The notes under the pieces were generated by a model. The model made no database searches, had not been told where the DNA came from, and saw nothing but the letters and a program-made list of their open reading frames with translations. A stretch of 63,315 nucleotides of DNA, taken from CAZLXG01 sp964563585. Lineage in GTDB: Bacteria; Bacteroidota; Bacteroidia; Flavobacteriales; Flavobacteriaceae. How positions within the stretch are numbered: the stretch's first letter is position 1; the number at the start of each line of letters is the position of its first letter. The translations under genes were made by a program, and so were the position numbers. Location of the stretch: positions 1 to 63,315 of the forward strand of contig CAZLXG010000003.1 in NCBI GenBank assembly GCA_964563585.1. The letters run 5' to 3'. Below, piece by piece: positions 1 through 8,009 of this stretch.

Positions 1-45
1 AATTTGAAAGGCTTTTTTGTTTTTAAGTTATACAGGAAATTATTT

Positions 46-735
46 TTATTCTTTTATTTTATCAATAAAATTTTGTAACTCTTTACCGTATTTTGAATTT
101 TTAACTTCGCTTGTTAGAGAATTATTAATAGTGTCTAATAAATGAAGCCTGGCATTATATATCTCTGATAAAGCTAAGTATGGTGCAACTTCACTATCCT
201 TATGATTTAAAGCAAAATTTACTGTATATAAGTATTTTCGTTTTATTAAACTGTTGTATTCTTTTTCAATACTATCAAGTTTTATTGTGTCGTTATCTCT
301 TTGAGCTTCAAAATTTTCTTTAATTAAATCGAGATTTTTACCATTAAACCTAGACATCATTAATTGATAATCTTCTAAAACATTTTGTTGTTTTGAGCCT
401 TTTATTTTGGCATCAATAACAAAGTTTTTCAATGTTGTATTAATTTCTGTAATACCTTTGTCCGCAAAAAACATAATTCTATCTTCTTCACTAGAGTTTT
501 TATCTAAATACAAAAAGAATATTTCAGGCGATTCTATATTACTATGTAATTCAAATTCAGAATTTCCATTAATAACTAAAGAATCTACAGTTATTAATGA
601 TGTGTCTGTTGCTTTTTTTAGATAAACAGTTCCTTTTTTTAAGCCTTTTATACTGGTTTTAACAGTTAAATCTGCTTGTTCTTTTCCGCAAGAAATAATT
701 AAAAGAGCTAATATTAAAAATGAAATTTTTTTCAT
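46..735 (-). CDS. DUF4369-like lipoprotein
   Basis: A 229-residue predicted lipoprotein. The N-terminus is a short signal peptide ending in a lipobox (LIISC, Cys16), so it should be exported and lipid-anchored. The region from about residue 22 to 110 (TVKTSIKGLKKGTVYLKKA, then FELHSNIESPEIFFLYLDKN) has the look of DUF4369, the domain that normally precedes a thioredoxin/TlpA domain in Bacteroidota. The rest is helical and charged, and no CxxC thioredoxin motif is present, so this looks like a DUF4369 protein without the redox domain. It ends 45 bases from the window edge. The family assignment comes from pattern recognition only; function unknown. Confidence 0.7.
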   Translation of the reverse strand: MKKISFLILALLIISCGKEQADLTVKTSIKGLKKGTVYLKKATDTSLITVDSLVINGNSEFELHSNIESPEIFFLYLDKNSSEEDRIMFFADKGITEINTTLKNFVIDAKIKGSKQQNVLEDYQLMMSRFNGKNLDLIKENFEAQRDNDTIKLDSIEKEYNSLIKRKYLYTVNFALNHKDSEVAPYLALSEIYNARLHLLDTINNSLTSEVKNSKYGKELQNFIDKIKE

Positions 736-791
736 GAATTATTTTGAGTTTTTTATAGTCAGGCAAATATCATATAAATATATTTTAAATA

Positions 792-2102
792 CTAGCTAGC
801 TGCCGCTAATTGCAATAATATTGTACATCCAATAGCAGCAATAGTTCCTATAGCATAACCAAATACAGCAAGTAATACACCAACAGTAGCTAGTGATGGA
901 TGAAATGCTGATGCTACTATAGGAGCAGAAGCAGCGCCACCAACATTGGCTTGACTACCAACAGCTAAAAAGAAATAGGGTGCTTTAATTAGTTTTGCTA
1001 CACCAATTAATAATAAAGCATGAATCGTCATCCAAACAACTCCAATTGCGATTAAACCAACATTGTCTAGAATCATAGTTAAATCCATTTTCATTCCAAT
1101 TGATGCAACTAATATATAAATGAATACGCTTCCAAATTTACTAGCTCCAGCACCTTCGTAATTTTTTGCTTTTGTAAAGGATAATAAAATTGCAATAATT
1201 GTAGCAATACTTATCATCCAAAAGAATTTTGAACCTAAAAAGGTAAACATATTTCGAGTTGTAGCAGATTCGATATTTGCCACAACACCATCAAAAAATG
1301 GAGCTAAAAAGTTTGAAGCTAAATGAGCAAAGCTAACTGTTCCAAATGCTATAGCAGTAATAATCATTATATCAGTTAACGTTGGATTTCGTTTTACTTT
1401 TTCGGCAAAAGTAGATACTTTTTCTTTAAGTGCTTCAATGGAAGATGTGTCTGCTCCAAGCCATTTGTTAATGCGCTCACGTTTACCAATACCAATTAAT
1501 AATAACGCCATCCAAATATTTGCAACAACAATATCGACAAATACCATACCTCCATATAATTTTTGATTATAACCATAAATCTCTAGCATGGCAGTTTGGT
1601 TAGCGCCTCCACCAATCCAACTTCCTGCAAGAGTTGATAAACCTCTCCATATAGCGTCTGGTCCAATACCACCAACTGTTTCAGGAGATACCATTGATAT
1701 TAATAAAATAGCAATTGGACCACCAATTACAATTCCTATTGTACCGGTTAAAAACATAATAAGTGCTTTCCATCCTAAATTAAAAACTGCTTTTAAGTCA
1801 ATACTTAAAGTCATTAAAACCAAAGCTGCTGGTAATAAAAATCGACTAGAAACATAATATAAACTGGAGCTATGTTCAACAATTTTTCCAGATTCAGAAA
1901 TGGTTTCCCATTCTGGAGCAATAATTCCTATTGTAGTAAATATTGCAGGAATCATATATGCCATAAATAATCCTGGAACTATTTTATAGAATTTTTCCCA
2001 AAACCCACCTTTTAAAGATTCTGTATAAAATACAAATCCTAAAGCGAGCATTAATACCCCAAAAACTATAGTATCATCTGTAAATAAAGGTGCGTTTTCC
2101 AT
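792..2102 (-). CDS. DUF819 family integral membrane protein
   Basis: A 436-residue polytopic membrane protein with about ten to eleven hydrophobic segments, matching the DUF819 (YjcL-like) family in length and in features such as the Gly-rich stretch GSWIGGGANQTAM and the conserved SQANVGGAASAPIVA near residue 385. The family resembles secondary transporters with inverted repeats; its substrate is not established. The ATG at 2102 is the first in frame. It is transcribed away from the 520-base gene-poor spacer at 2103-2622, divergently from the dipeptidase gene. Confident on family, not on function. Confidence 0.85.
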   Translation of the reverse strand: MENAPLFTDDTIVFGVLMLALGFVFYTESLKGGFWEKFYKIVPGLFMAYMIPAIFTTIGIIAPEWETISESGKIVEHSSSLYYVSSRFLLPAALVLMTLSIDLKAVFNLGWKALIMFLTGTIGIVIGGPIAILLISMVSPETVGGIGPDAIWRGLSTLAGSWIGGGANQTAMLEIYGYNQKLYGGMVFVDIVVANIWMALLLIGIGKRERINKWLGADTSSIEALKEKVSTFAEKVKRNPTLTDIMIITAIAFGTVSFAHLASNFLAPFFDGVVANIESATTRNMFTFLGSKFFWMISIATIIAILLSFTKAKNYEGAGASKFGSVFIYILVASIGMKMDLTMILDNVGLIAIGVVWMTIHALLLIGVAKLIKAPYFFLAVGSQANVGGAASAPIVASAFHPSLATVGVLLAVFGYAIGTIAAIGCTILLQLAAAS

Positions 2103-2264
2103 TTTGTTTTATTGATGCCGCAAAGTACCAAAATTTAATTCAATTAAATAAGTTTGGCACGACTATTGAATTATGATTAATACAAAATGTTACTACATAA
2201 AGTTTTTTAAAGTGTGGTTACTTTAAAAAGAGTAGTAATTCTATATTTTGGTTGGTTAGTTAGT

Positions 2265-2296
2265 AAAAAAGCATCCGTTCTTGGATGCTTTTTTTA
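2265..2296 (+). terminator. Rho-independent terminator (orphan)
   Basis: Perfect stem GCATCC / GGATGC, extended by flanking A and T runs, with the loop GTTCTT and a run of seven T. No gene ends just upstream on the plus strand. Confidence 0.65.
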
Positions 2297-2310
2297 TTTG
2301 TAAACATGTA

Positions 2311-2390
2311 TTTCGTCGATAATATAAGTTTTTTCGTCTATAAATGTTAAAACTAAGTGTATTTCATCGATTTATAATGTATTTAATCGT
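2311..2390. promoter_or_regulatory. Cluster of four phased TTTCGTCGA-like direct repeats
   Basis: Units TTTCGTCGA (2311), TTTCGTCTA (2332), TTTCATCGA (2362) and TTTAATCGT (2382) lie in the same orientation with spacings of 21, 30 and 20 bases, close to two, three and two helical turns. Direct repeats with about 21-bp period are typical of sites for LytTR-type response regulators (known for the family). Assigning this cluster to such a regulator is inference; no LytTR gene is in the window. Confidence 0.45.
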
Positions 2391-2534
2391 TTGCAATGAT
2401 TTATTAATTATATATTTGGAGTGTACTAAATAACATACTTTTTAGTTCAATGGATTAATTAATTAATATTTGCATTATGAAGTTGGTATAGAAACCCTAA
2501 ATCTACATCGTAATATAAAAAGCAAATTGAAGAG

Positions 2535-2566
2535 AAAACCGAGTTTGAGGGAACTCGGTTTTTTTG
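2535..2566 (+). terminator. Rho-independent terminator (orphan; possible sRNA 3' end)
   Basis: Strong stem AAAACCGAGTT / AACTCGGTTTT with loop TGAGGG and a T7 tail. No ORF ends upstream; a transcript starting after the box cluster, around 2470, would be about 100 nt long and end here. Confidence 0.65.
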
Positions 2567-2622
2567 TGCTCTAAATTTAAGGTATATTTTTATTTTGTAT
2601 AACTTAGCAATAAGTAAATATT

Positions 2623-3288
2623 ATGAGATTTTATATTCTAATTTTAGTTCTCTTTTTTCAAACACTTGGGTTTGCACAATTGCCTGAAGGTCTTGTATAT
2701 GTAAAAAAAATTATTCCAGATTTAGATGTAGAACTACGTTATTATACCACAAATAATTTTGTTGGCGATACTATTGATGGCTATAATAGCAATAAACTTA
2801 TTTTAACAAAACAAACAGCCGAAGCTTTAAAATTGATTCAAGAAGAATTACAACAACAAAATTTGTGTTTAAAGATTTACGATGGTTATAGACCACAACA
2901 AGCGGTAAATCATTTTATACGTTGGGCGAAAAAATTAAACGATACTGTAAATAAGCAACAATTTTATCCAGATATTAAAAAGCAATTTTTATTTAAAGAA
3001 GAATATATAGCTACCCGCTCTGGGCATAGTAAAGGCAGTACTTTAGATTTAACTATTATTGATGGAAATACAGGAATACCTTTAGATATGGGAAGTGCTT
3101 ACGATTTTTTTGGACATGAATCTTGGGTGAGTTATGAAGATATTTCAAAAGAACAAAAACAAAATAGACAACTTTTACAAACCGTAATGCTAAAACACAA
3201 TTTTAGAAACTACCCAAAAGAATGGTGGCATTTTACGCTGCGTTGGGAACCTTTTCCAAAAACATATTTTGATTTTCCGGTAGAATAA
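2623..3288 (+). CDS. D-alanyl-D-alanine dipeptidase (M15D, VanX/DdpX type)
   Basis: A 221-residue exported zinc dipeptidase. It starts with a signal peptide (residues 1-18). It carries the M15D signature SGHSKGSTLDL, giving zinc ligands His135 and Asp142, and the EWWHF motif with catalytic Glu200 and zinc ligand His203; Arg90 in YRP is also conserved. These match VanX-type enzymes that hydrolyse D-Ala-D-Ala, and the length is normal for the family. With a signal peptide and no VanA/VanH/VanR neighbours, a role in turnover of peptidoglycan-derived D-Ala-D-Ala is more likely than glycopeptide resistance (inference). A shared terminator follows at 3289-3322. Confidence 0.9.
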   Translation: MRFYILILVLFFQTLGFAQLPEGLVYVKKIIPDLDVELRYYTTNNFVGDTIDGYNSNKLILTKQTAEALKLIQEELQQQNLCLKIYDGYRPQQAVNHFIRWAKKLNDTVNKQQFYPDIKKQFLFKEEYIATRSGHSKGSTLDLTIIDGNTGIPLDMGSAYDFFGHESWVSYEDISKEQKQNRQLLQTVMLKHNFRNYPKEWWHFTLRWEPFPKTYFDFPVE

Positions 3289-3322
3289 AAAAAGCAGCTT
3301 CAAAATTTTGAAACTGCTTTTT
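3289..3322. terminator. Bidirectional terminator
   Basis: AAAAAGCAG / CTGCTTTTT stem with an inner TTCAAAATTTTGAA palindrome, A-rich on one side and T-rich on the other. It sits between two convergent genes and can serve both. Confidence 0.8.
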
Positions 3323-3345
3323 AATTTTGATTGATGACGTTGTTT

Positions 3346-3696
3346 TTATTCCTTATCTAAATTTTTGGTCATATTAAAACCAATAAATAATCCCATTCCA
3401 GCCATAAAGAATATAATAGCAGGATATACGGCATCTTCATCTAAAGTTGTATAATGATCTAAAATAGAAGCAATAAATACGCCTAAACCAATTCCCATAA
3501 GTAATAATGCAAGGTTTAAAATAAGTACTTTCCATATTGGTGCTGTATGACTACTTCTACCTTTCATGAAAATACTTGCATCTGCACCTTTTTCAATAAG
3601 TGCTAAGCGTTCTTTATTTCGAGTTGAAAAGTATAAATAAAATACTCCAAAAATTGCACCAAATATAATTGGTATAATAATTAATTCTGATCCCAT
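3346..3696 (-). CDS. DUF6249 family small membrane protein
   Basis: A 116-residue membrane protein with an N-terminal hydrophobic helix (residues 5-25), the short motif RNKERLALIEKGADASIF, and two further hydrophobic helices near residues 52-74 and 88-107. This architecture is that of the DUF6249 family, common in Bacteroidota and often found beside ECF sigma-factor genes. Here a sigma factor gene starts divergently at about 3835, which suggests functional association (inference). Biochemical role unknown. Confidence 0.75.
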   Translation of the reverse strand: MGSELIIIPIIFGAIFGVFYLYFSTRNKERLALIEKGADASIFMKGRSSHTAPIWKVLILNLALLLMGIGLGVFIASILDHYTTLDEDAVYPAIIFFMAGMGLFIGFNMTKNLDKE

Positions 3697-3834
3697 AATT
3701 GTTTGTTTTTAATTGATTAATTTTATGTGTTCTTATCTTAAGACGACAGCTTTTTAGTTATGGTTACAACTTTTTCAAAATATTTTTCATTTCTTCTTGT
3801 AACCAAAGATGAATTTGTATCGTCTAAACTTCAA

Positions 3835-4425
3835 ATGACCATCAACAACGACCAATTTATCATCAATCAAATCATTGAAGGCGATACAAATGCATTTTCT
3901 GTATTAGTAAATCGTTATAAAAACTTGGTGTTTACTTTGGCGTTAAAAATGCTGAAGAATAAAGAAGAAGCTGAAGAAGTTTCGCAAGATACCTTCATAA
4001 AAGCATATAAATCAATACATAAATTTAAAGGCGATTCTAAATTTTCAACATGGATCTATAGAGTAGCTTATAATACATGTTTAGATAGATTAAAGAAATT
4101 AAAAAGAACACAACACATTGTTGCAATAGATGAATTTACCGAAAATGAAGTTAAAACTATTGATAATGCTTTAGATAATTTAGAAGCAAAAGAACGTAAA
4201 CAAGCTATACAAGAATGTTTACATTTATTACCAGCAGAAGATAGTTTTTTGTTAACTTTATATTACTTTGAAGAACAATCGTTAGACGAAATTTCTAAGG
4301 TTGTAGGAATAACAGCAAATAATGTAAAAGTAAAAATTTTTAGAAGCAGAAAAAAACTAGCAACTATTTTTAAAGCTAAGTTAGAACCAGAAATAATTGA
4401 ACATTATGCAAGAGAACGTAGATAA
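3835..4425 (+). CDS. ECF-type RNA polymerase sigma factor
   Basis: A sigma-70 family factor of the extracytoplasmic-function type. Region 2 is clear: LVNRYKNLVFTLALKMLKNKEEAEEVSQDTF..., then FKGDSKFSTWIYRVAYNTCLD. Region 4 follows, with SLDEISKVVGITANNVKVKIFRSRKKL as the helix-turn-helix. An upstream ATG at 3760 would add 25 residues (MVTTFSKYF...) not expected for the family, so I place the start at 3835 (MTINNDQFIINQI). The next gene overlaps its 3' end, a usual arrangement for a sigma factor and a membrane partner that may restrain it. Confidence 0.88.
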   Translation: MTINNDQFIINQIIEGDTNAFSVLVNRYKNLVFTLALKMLKNKEEAEEVSQDTFIKAYKSIHKFKGDSKFSTWIYRVAYNTCLDRLKKLKRTQHIVAIDEFTENEVKTIDNALDNLEAKERKQAIQECLHLLPAEDSFLLTLYYFEEQSLDEISKVVGITANNVKVKIFRSRKKLATIFKAKLEPEIIEHYARERR

Positions 4426-4819
4426 AAAGATAGACCATTTAGTAAAAAAAATGATGAATAATGTTTCTGTTGAAACGCCTTCATTTAATTTTACAGATAG
4501 TGTAATGTCGCAAGTTAATGCAATAGAAAGTAGTGATGTTACTGTTTATAAACCGTTAATATCTAAAAATATTTGGGTGTTTATTTTAATTGGGTTTTGT
4601 GTTTTATTGGGATATTTAATTTTTGGAGCTGAAACCGAAGGTTTAAGTTGGTTTAGTGCTATCGATTTTAATGTTTTATCAAGTAACAGATTGTTTGAAG
4701 CTTTGTCGGGTTTTGCAGTATCAAAAACTTTATTATATGCGATATCATTTTTTGGGTTAATGATGTGCATTCAAATACCTTTATTAAAAAGTTACTTTGA
4801 TAAGCGTTTTGAGGTTTAA
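4406..4819 (+). CDS. Membrane protein, putative partner of the upstream sigma factor
   Basis: A 137-residue protein (MQENVDKKIDHLVKKMM...) whose ATG at 4406 lies 20 bases inside the sigma gene; a TTG at 4397 is a less likely start. Residues 1-50 are soluble. They are followed by a hydrophobic helix (NIWVFILIGFCVLLGYLIF) and a second one near the C-terminus (LLYAISFFGLMMCIQI). Translational overlap with an ECF sigma gene and a short cytoplasmic N-terminus ahead of membrane segments fit an anti-sigma factor. No zinc-binding HxxxCxxC motif is present, so that role is inference. A terminator follows. Confidence 0.75.
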   Translation: MQENVDKKIDHLVKKMMNNVSVETPSFNFTDSVMSQVNAIESSDVTVYKPLISKNIWVFILIGFCVLLGYLIFGAETEGLSWFSAIDFNVLSSNRLFEALSGFAVSKTLLYAISFFGLMMCIQIPLLKSYFDKRFEV

Positions 4820-4841
4820 AAAAGTAATATGTATTTAAATT

Positions 4842-4873
4842 AAAAACCATCCACTGTGATGGTTTTTTCTTTT
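4842..4873 (+). terminator. Rho-independent terminator
   Basis: AAAAACCATC / GATGGTTTTTT stem with a CACTGT loop followed by a long T-rich tract. It closes the 3835-4819 operon. Confidence 0.85.
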
Positions 4874-4963
4874 TTTTTTAGATAAGTTAAATGATTTTTA
4901 TTCAATATTTGAAACCCTTTCATTTTTTTTTCGTTTTTAATAATGAAGCACTAACCAAATTAC

Positions 4964-5509
4964 ATGCAAAAAAGTAATAATGCAATTATTGAAGAATGCC
5001 GCAAAAGTAATCAACTGGCACAAATGCAAGTGTATGATGCGTATTGTGATGCTATGTATAATATTACCTGTAGATATTTAAATCAAGAAGATGCAAAGGA
5101 TGCTATGCAAGAAGGGTTTTTAAAGGCATTTATAAACATTAAAAGTTATAAGCCTGAATTTAGTTTTGGAGCATGGTTAAAGCGAATTATGATTAATCAA
5201 TGTATTGATATTTTAAAAAAGCGAACATTAAAATTTATTGAAGTAGATATTGAGTATTTAAAACTTGTTGAAGATGATAATTGGAATGTGGACCAAATGA
5301 TTTCTAAAGCACAGATTGAAAATGCTATAGAGCAATTGTCAGATAAATATAAACTAGTTGTGAAGTTGTATTTAAAGGAAGGTTACGACCATGAAGAAAT
5401 TTCGCAAATATTAAGTATTCCAATAAAAACATCGCGAACACATTTACGAAGAGGGCGACTACAATTAAAAGAACTTTTAAAGAATAAACGATATGGAACA
5501 GGATATTAG
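4964..5509 (+). CDS. ECF-type sigma factor (paralogue of 52558-53109)
   Basis: A 181-residue ECF sigma factor. Region 2: AQMQVYDAYCDAMYNITCRYL, DAKDAMQEGFLKAFINI, FSFGAWLKRIMINQCIDIL. Region 4: LSDKYKLVVKLYLKEGYDHEEISQIL, then RTHLRRGRLQLKELL. It closely resembles the factor at 52558-53109, including the GAWLKRI and EGYDH(E/Q)EIS stretches and the C-terminal GTGY/GTRY. The following gene overlaps it by 17 bases, exactly as at the other locus. It is the first gene of a probable four-gene operon (4964-7805). The signal it answers to is unknown. Confidence 0.92.
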   Translation: MQKSNNAIIEECRKSNQLAQMQVYDAYCDAMYNITCRYLNQEDAKDAMQEGFLKAFINIKSYKPEFSFGAWLKRIMINQCIDILKKRTLKFIEVDIEYLKLVEDDNWNVDQMISKAQIENAIEQLSDKYKLVVKLYLKEGYDHEEISQILSIPIKTSRTHLRRGRLQLKELLKNKRYGTGY

Positions 5510-6029
5510 AAATTTATTTAAAGATGAAGACGAGACTAACAATAAGTTGCCAGTTTCACATAGAGATGGGTTTTTAGAAAAACTAAAAGAATCAGCTAAA
5601 GTACCTAAACAAACAAATTATGCATTCATTTATAAAATGGCAGCTGCATTGGTTTTGTTTGTTTCTATTGGTTTTGTGGTTTATCAACAAGCTAATAAAA
5701 ATAATATTGAAGTTGTGAAAATTGTAACAATTGAAACTCAATTAAAGAATATAGAAATGCAATATTTAGCAAGTATAGATGCAGAGTGGCAAAATTTTAT
5801 AGCGCTTGCTAAAGATAAAAATTTAGTAAAACGTTACCAACAAAGACTTAACGGTTTAGATCAAAATTATCAAGAAATGTCAGTAAGGTTCAATGATGAT
5901 AATAATAATATTTCACTCATAGAAGCATTAGTTAAAAACCTACAAACACGACTTCAATTACTAAAAGATATACAAGAACACATTAAAATATTAAATCAAG
6001 AAACTAAGCATTATGAAACTACTATTTAA
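5493..6029 (+). CDS. Putative anti-sigma factor (single-pass membrane)
   Basis: A 178-residue protein beginning MEQDIRNLFKDEDE within the end of the sigma gene (17-base overlap). An acidic N-terminal segment (1-45) precedes one hydrophobic helix (YKMAAALVLFVSIGFVVYQQ, about 46-65). A C-terminal coiled-coil-like part follows that would lie in the periplasm. The paralogue at 53093-53662 begins MAQDIRELFKDD and has the same layout. Coupling to an ECF sigma gene and this topology point to an anti-sigma factor; there is no recognisable ZAS zinc motif, so this is inference. Confidence 0.75.
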   Translation: MEQDIRNLFKDEDETNNKLPVSHRDGFLEKLKESAKVPKQTNYAFIYKMAAALVLFVSIGFVVYQQANKNNIEVVKIVTIETQLKNIEMQYLASIDAEWQNFIALAKDKNLVKRYQQRLNGLDQNYQEMSVRFNDDNNNISLIEALVKNLQTRLQLLKDIQEHIKILNQETKHYETTI

Positions 6030-7179
6030 AATAATGGTATTGACGTTAATCACATCAATACCATTACAAGCACAAAAATATCAGATTTATAGTAATAGTT
6101 TTGATGTAAATGAGCAAACCACTGCAATTTTTAATTTAGAAAAAACTACAGTTTCTATTGAAGAATCTACGGATGATAAAATGCATTTAGATTACAGGAT
6201 AGAGTTTGAAAATTATCATAAATCAGAAATTCAATTAATATTAGATAATATTAACGTCGAGGCTAATTTGTTTAGCAATCATTTAACATTAACAGCATCA
6301 AGCATTACTAAAGTTGCAGATATCACATATAAAATTAAAACGCTTAATAGTTTAGTTATAAAAGAGGAGTTTTTTAAACTAAAAGAAAATAGTAATAATA
6401 CTGTTAGAAAACACAAGGATTCTGTTATTAAAGAAATAAATAAGAGTCCGAAGGAAATTTTTAAAGATTTTTTTAAAGCAATTAAAACTGAAGACAAAAA
6501 TGGTAAGTCAAAAAAAATAAATAGGAGCAATGTGAAAATAATGAAGAGTCATTTTACAATTAAAATTCCTCCTTATTTAAAACTTACTATAAATGGAAAA
6601 GAATCTCAAGTTACTTTATTTTCTGATTTTGAGAATGAATTAAGAGTTATCTTAAAGCGAGGGTTTTTTAAAGCCAAACAGCTAAATAATATTTACAATA
6701 AAATAAAAATAGAAGATGCAGACTTTAAAGTTGAAGGAATTATTGGAGGAGATTACACTTTAAATAGCATTAGAAAAGGCTTAATAGGAAGCATTGAAAA
6801 TGCAAAAATAACATCAGAATTTTCAAAAATTGAAATAGGTGAAATCAATAATAATGTTGCTATCACAGATTTTAATAGTAAATATTGGTTTTATAATTGG
6901 TCTAAAGATTTTACACGATTTGATTTATTCTCAGAGTATTCAAAAATACATTGTTTCTTCCCTAAAACTAATTATAGCTTAAAAGTTGTAGGAAACAATA
7001 CCATTAATCATTTTGATAACGTTACGATTGAAATGCAGCCAACAAAAAATGAGGTTAAATTTAATATGATGGAAGTTAAGGTAAAGGGGAAGTCAAAGTC
7101 TTCTGGGCATATAAATTTTGATATTGTTCATGGAGTTATCTACACTTTTAATAATATGTTTTATCTTAATAAAAACTAA
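6013..7179 (+). CDS. Exported protein of an ECF sigma operon, DUF4097-like
   Basis: A 388-residue exported protein with a signal peptide (to LQAQ, about residue 20), overlapping the preceding gene by 17 bases. Its start (YQIYSNSFDVNEQTTAIFNLEKTTVSIEE) parallels the 511-residue protein at 53675 (KSFDANKGVTIDLNTSYTNIVFD). The C-terminal half is rich in short beta-strand-like stretches resembling DUF4097/beta-helix proteins. It lacks the Pro-Glu and KYGKQME repeats of the paralogue and has a Lys/Asn-rich central region instead. Location is probably periplasm or outer membrane; function unknown. Confidence 0.65.
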   Translation: MKLLFKIMVLTLITSIPLQAQKYQIYSNSFDVNEQTTAIFNLEKTTVSIEESTDDKMHLDYRIEFENYHKSEIQLILDNINVEANLFSNHLTLTASSITKVADITYKIKTLNSLVIKEEFFKLKENSNNTVRKHKDSVIKEINKSPKEIFKDFFKAIKTEDKNGKSKKINRSNVKIMKSHFTIKIPPYLKLTINGKESQVTLFSDFENELRVILKRGFFKAKQLNNIYNKIKIEDADFKVEGIIGGDYTLNSIRKGLIGSIENAKITSEFSKIEIGEINNNVAITDFNSKYWFYNWSKDFTRFDLFSEYSKIHCFFPKTNYSLKVVGNNTINHFDNVTIEMQPTKNEVKFNMMEVKVKGKSKSSGHINFDIVHGVIYTFNNMFYLNKN

Positions 7180-7187
7180 TATTTAAC

Positions 7188-7805
7188 ATGAAAAAACTAA
7201 CATTAGTGGTTGCTGCAATTTTTTGCTTTAACAGTATTACTGCGCAACAAACAGAAATTCAATTAGAAACCACATATGGTTCAGACAATAAAGAAATTCA
7301 TGATTTGTTAAGGTTTCAAAACATTGAAACAATAGTAATGGAATTTAAAGGCGAACAATTAAAAGCTAAAAAATATACAATTCTGGTTAAAGAATTTACA
7401 AATGGCAGCTTGTATAAAACTGATACTATTTTAAATAGTAAGTCTTCAGAGTATATTCCAGTAATTAAAGACACACTTTTTAAGTTTAAATATTTTGTAA
7501 AAACTCAAATGGATAATAAAGTTAAGATGACGTTTTTATTTAATCGTTTTTCAGTTACAAAAAAGTATGATATTAAAGTCACAGAAGATCAATATGCATT
7601 GCATGATTTTTTAGGAGGAAACAAATCAATTCCAATTAAATTGAATACAAAAAAGAACATTTTAGCTTACTTTTTACCCTATTTGGAAAAAGAAACAGGA
7701 TGGAAAAAATATTGCGATGTATCAGGAAGTAAATACCAACCAGAAGAATGGGGAAATGCATTTAATATTCCTAGCTATTTTTTGGTGGAGGTATTATTTG
7801 AGTAA
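7188..7805 (+). CDS. Exported protein of unknown function
   Basis: A 205-residue protein with a signal peptide (MKKLTLVVAAIFCFNSITAQ). It lies 8 bases after the previous gene and is last in the sigma operon. I recognise no domain. The mature part alternates charged and hydrophobic residues in a beta-rich pattern and ends with an aromatic segment (GWKKYCDVSGSKYQPEEWGNAFNIPSYFLVEVLFE region, residues about 171-205). The second sigma locus has no counterpart of this gene. A terminator follows directly. Confidence 0.65.
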   Translation: MKKLTLVVAAIFCFNSITAQQTEIQLETTYGSDNKEIHDLLRFQNIETIVMEFKGEQLKAKKYTILVKEFTNGSLYKTDTILNSKSSEYIPVIKDTLFKFKYFVKTQMDNKVKMTFLFNRFSVTKKYDIKVTEDQYALHDFLGGNKSIPIKLNTKKNILAYFLPYLEKETGWKKYCDVSGSKYQPEEWGNAFNIPSYFLVEVLFE

Positions 7806-7806
7806 C

Positions 7807-7838
7807 AAAAAAGCCACTTCAATTGAAGCGGCTTTTTT
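7807..7838. terminator. Bidirectional terminator
   Basis: AAAAAAGCC / GGCTTTTTT stem around CTTCAATTGAAG with one mismatch. It ends the sigma operon. Confidence 0.8.
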
Positions 7839-7845
7839 ATGAAAT

Positions 7846-7990
7846 AGTTTAAATTTAGCTCCTTCATCTTTTTGGCTAAATAATTGTCCGGTTTCTAGTG
7901 TTATATAACGAATTGCATCATCTTCAAATTGATAAGCACTAACCCATTTTTATAACTACTCGTTTGTAAAACGTATTTGTGTTATCAAGT
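7846..7990 (-). pseudogene. Relic of a C-terminal YQFEDGxIRxITLExGQLxSQ domain
   Basis: Reading the minus strand gives KWVSAYQFEDDAIRYITL, then ETGQLFSQKDEGAKFKLF, preceded in the same frame by stop codons (NE-stop-L-stop-KW). The pattern matches the C-terminal beta domain attached to many Bacteroidota hydrolases (YVGxYQFEDG...ITLExGxLxSQ). Nothing of the body of such an enzyme remains, so I read this as the degraded tail of a lost gene. The assignment rests on recall of the motif. Confidence 0.5.
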
Positions 7991-8009
7991 TTTGGGTATT
8001 GTTTACTAA

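Larger units (their letters stand above)
2103..2622. other. Gene-free spacer with phased boxes and two orphan terminators
   Basis: This divergent intergenic stretch has no ORF worth calling. It holds a terminator hairpin at 2265-2296, four TTTCGTCGA-like boxes at 2311, 2332, 2362 and 2382, and a second strong terminator at 2535-2566. Neither terminator follows a recognisable gene on the plus strand. A small RNA or the remains of a lost operon are the two readings I consider likely. Confidence 0.5.

Noticed and set aside
1588..1857. 89-codon plus-strand frame inside the DUF819 gene
   Set aside because: Antisense shadow of a conserved membrane protein; Pro/Ile-rich translation with no start signal.
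2623..3288. Glycopeptide-resistance locus (VanX)
   Set aside because: No VanH, VanA, VanR or VanS neighbours, and the protein has a signal peptide. A peptidoglycan-turnover role is more likely.
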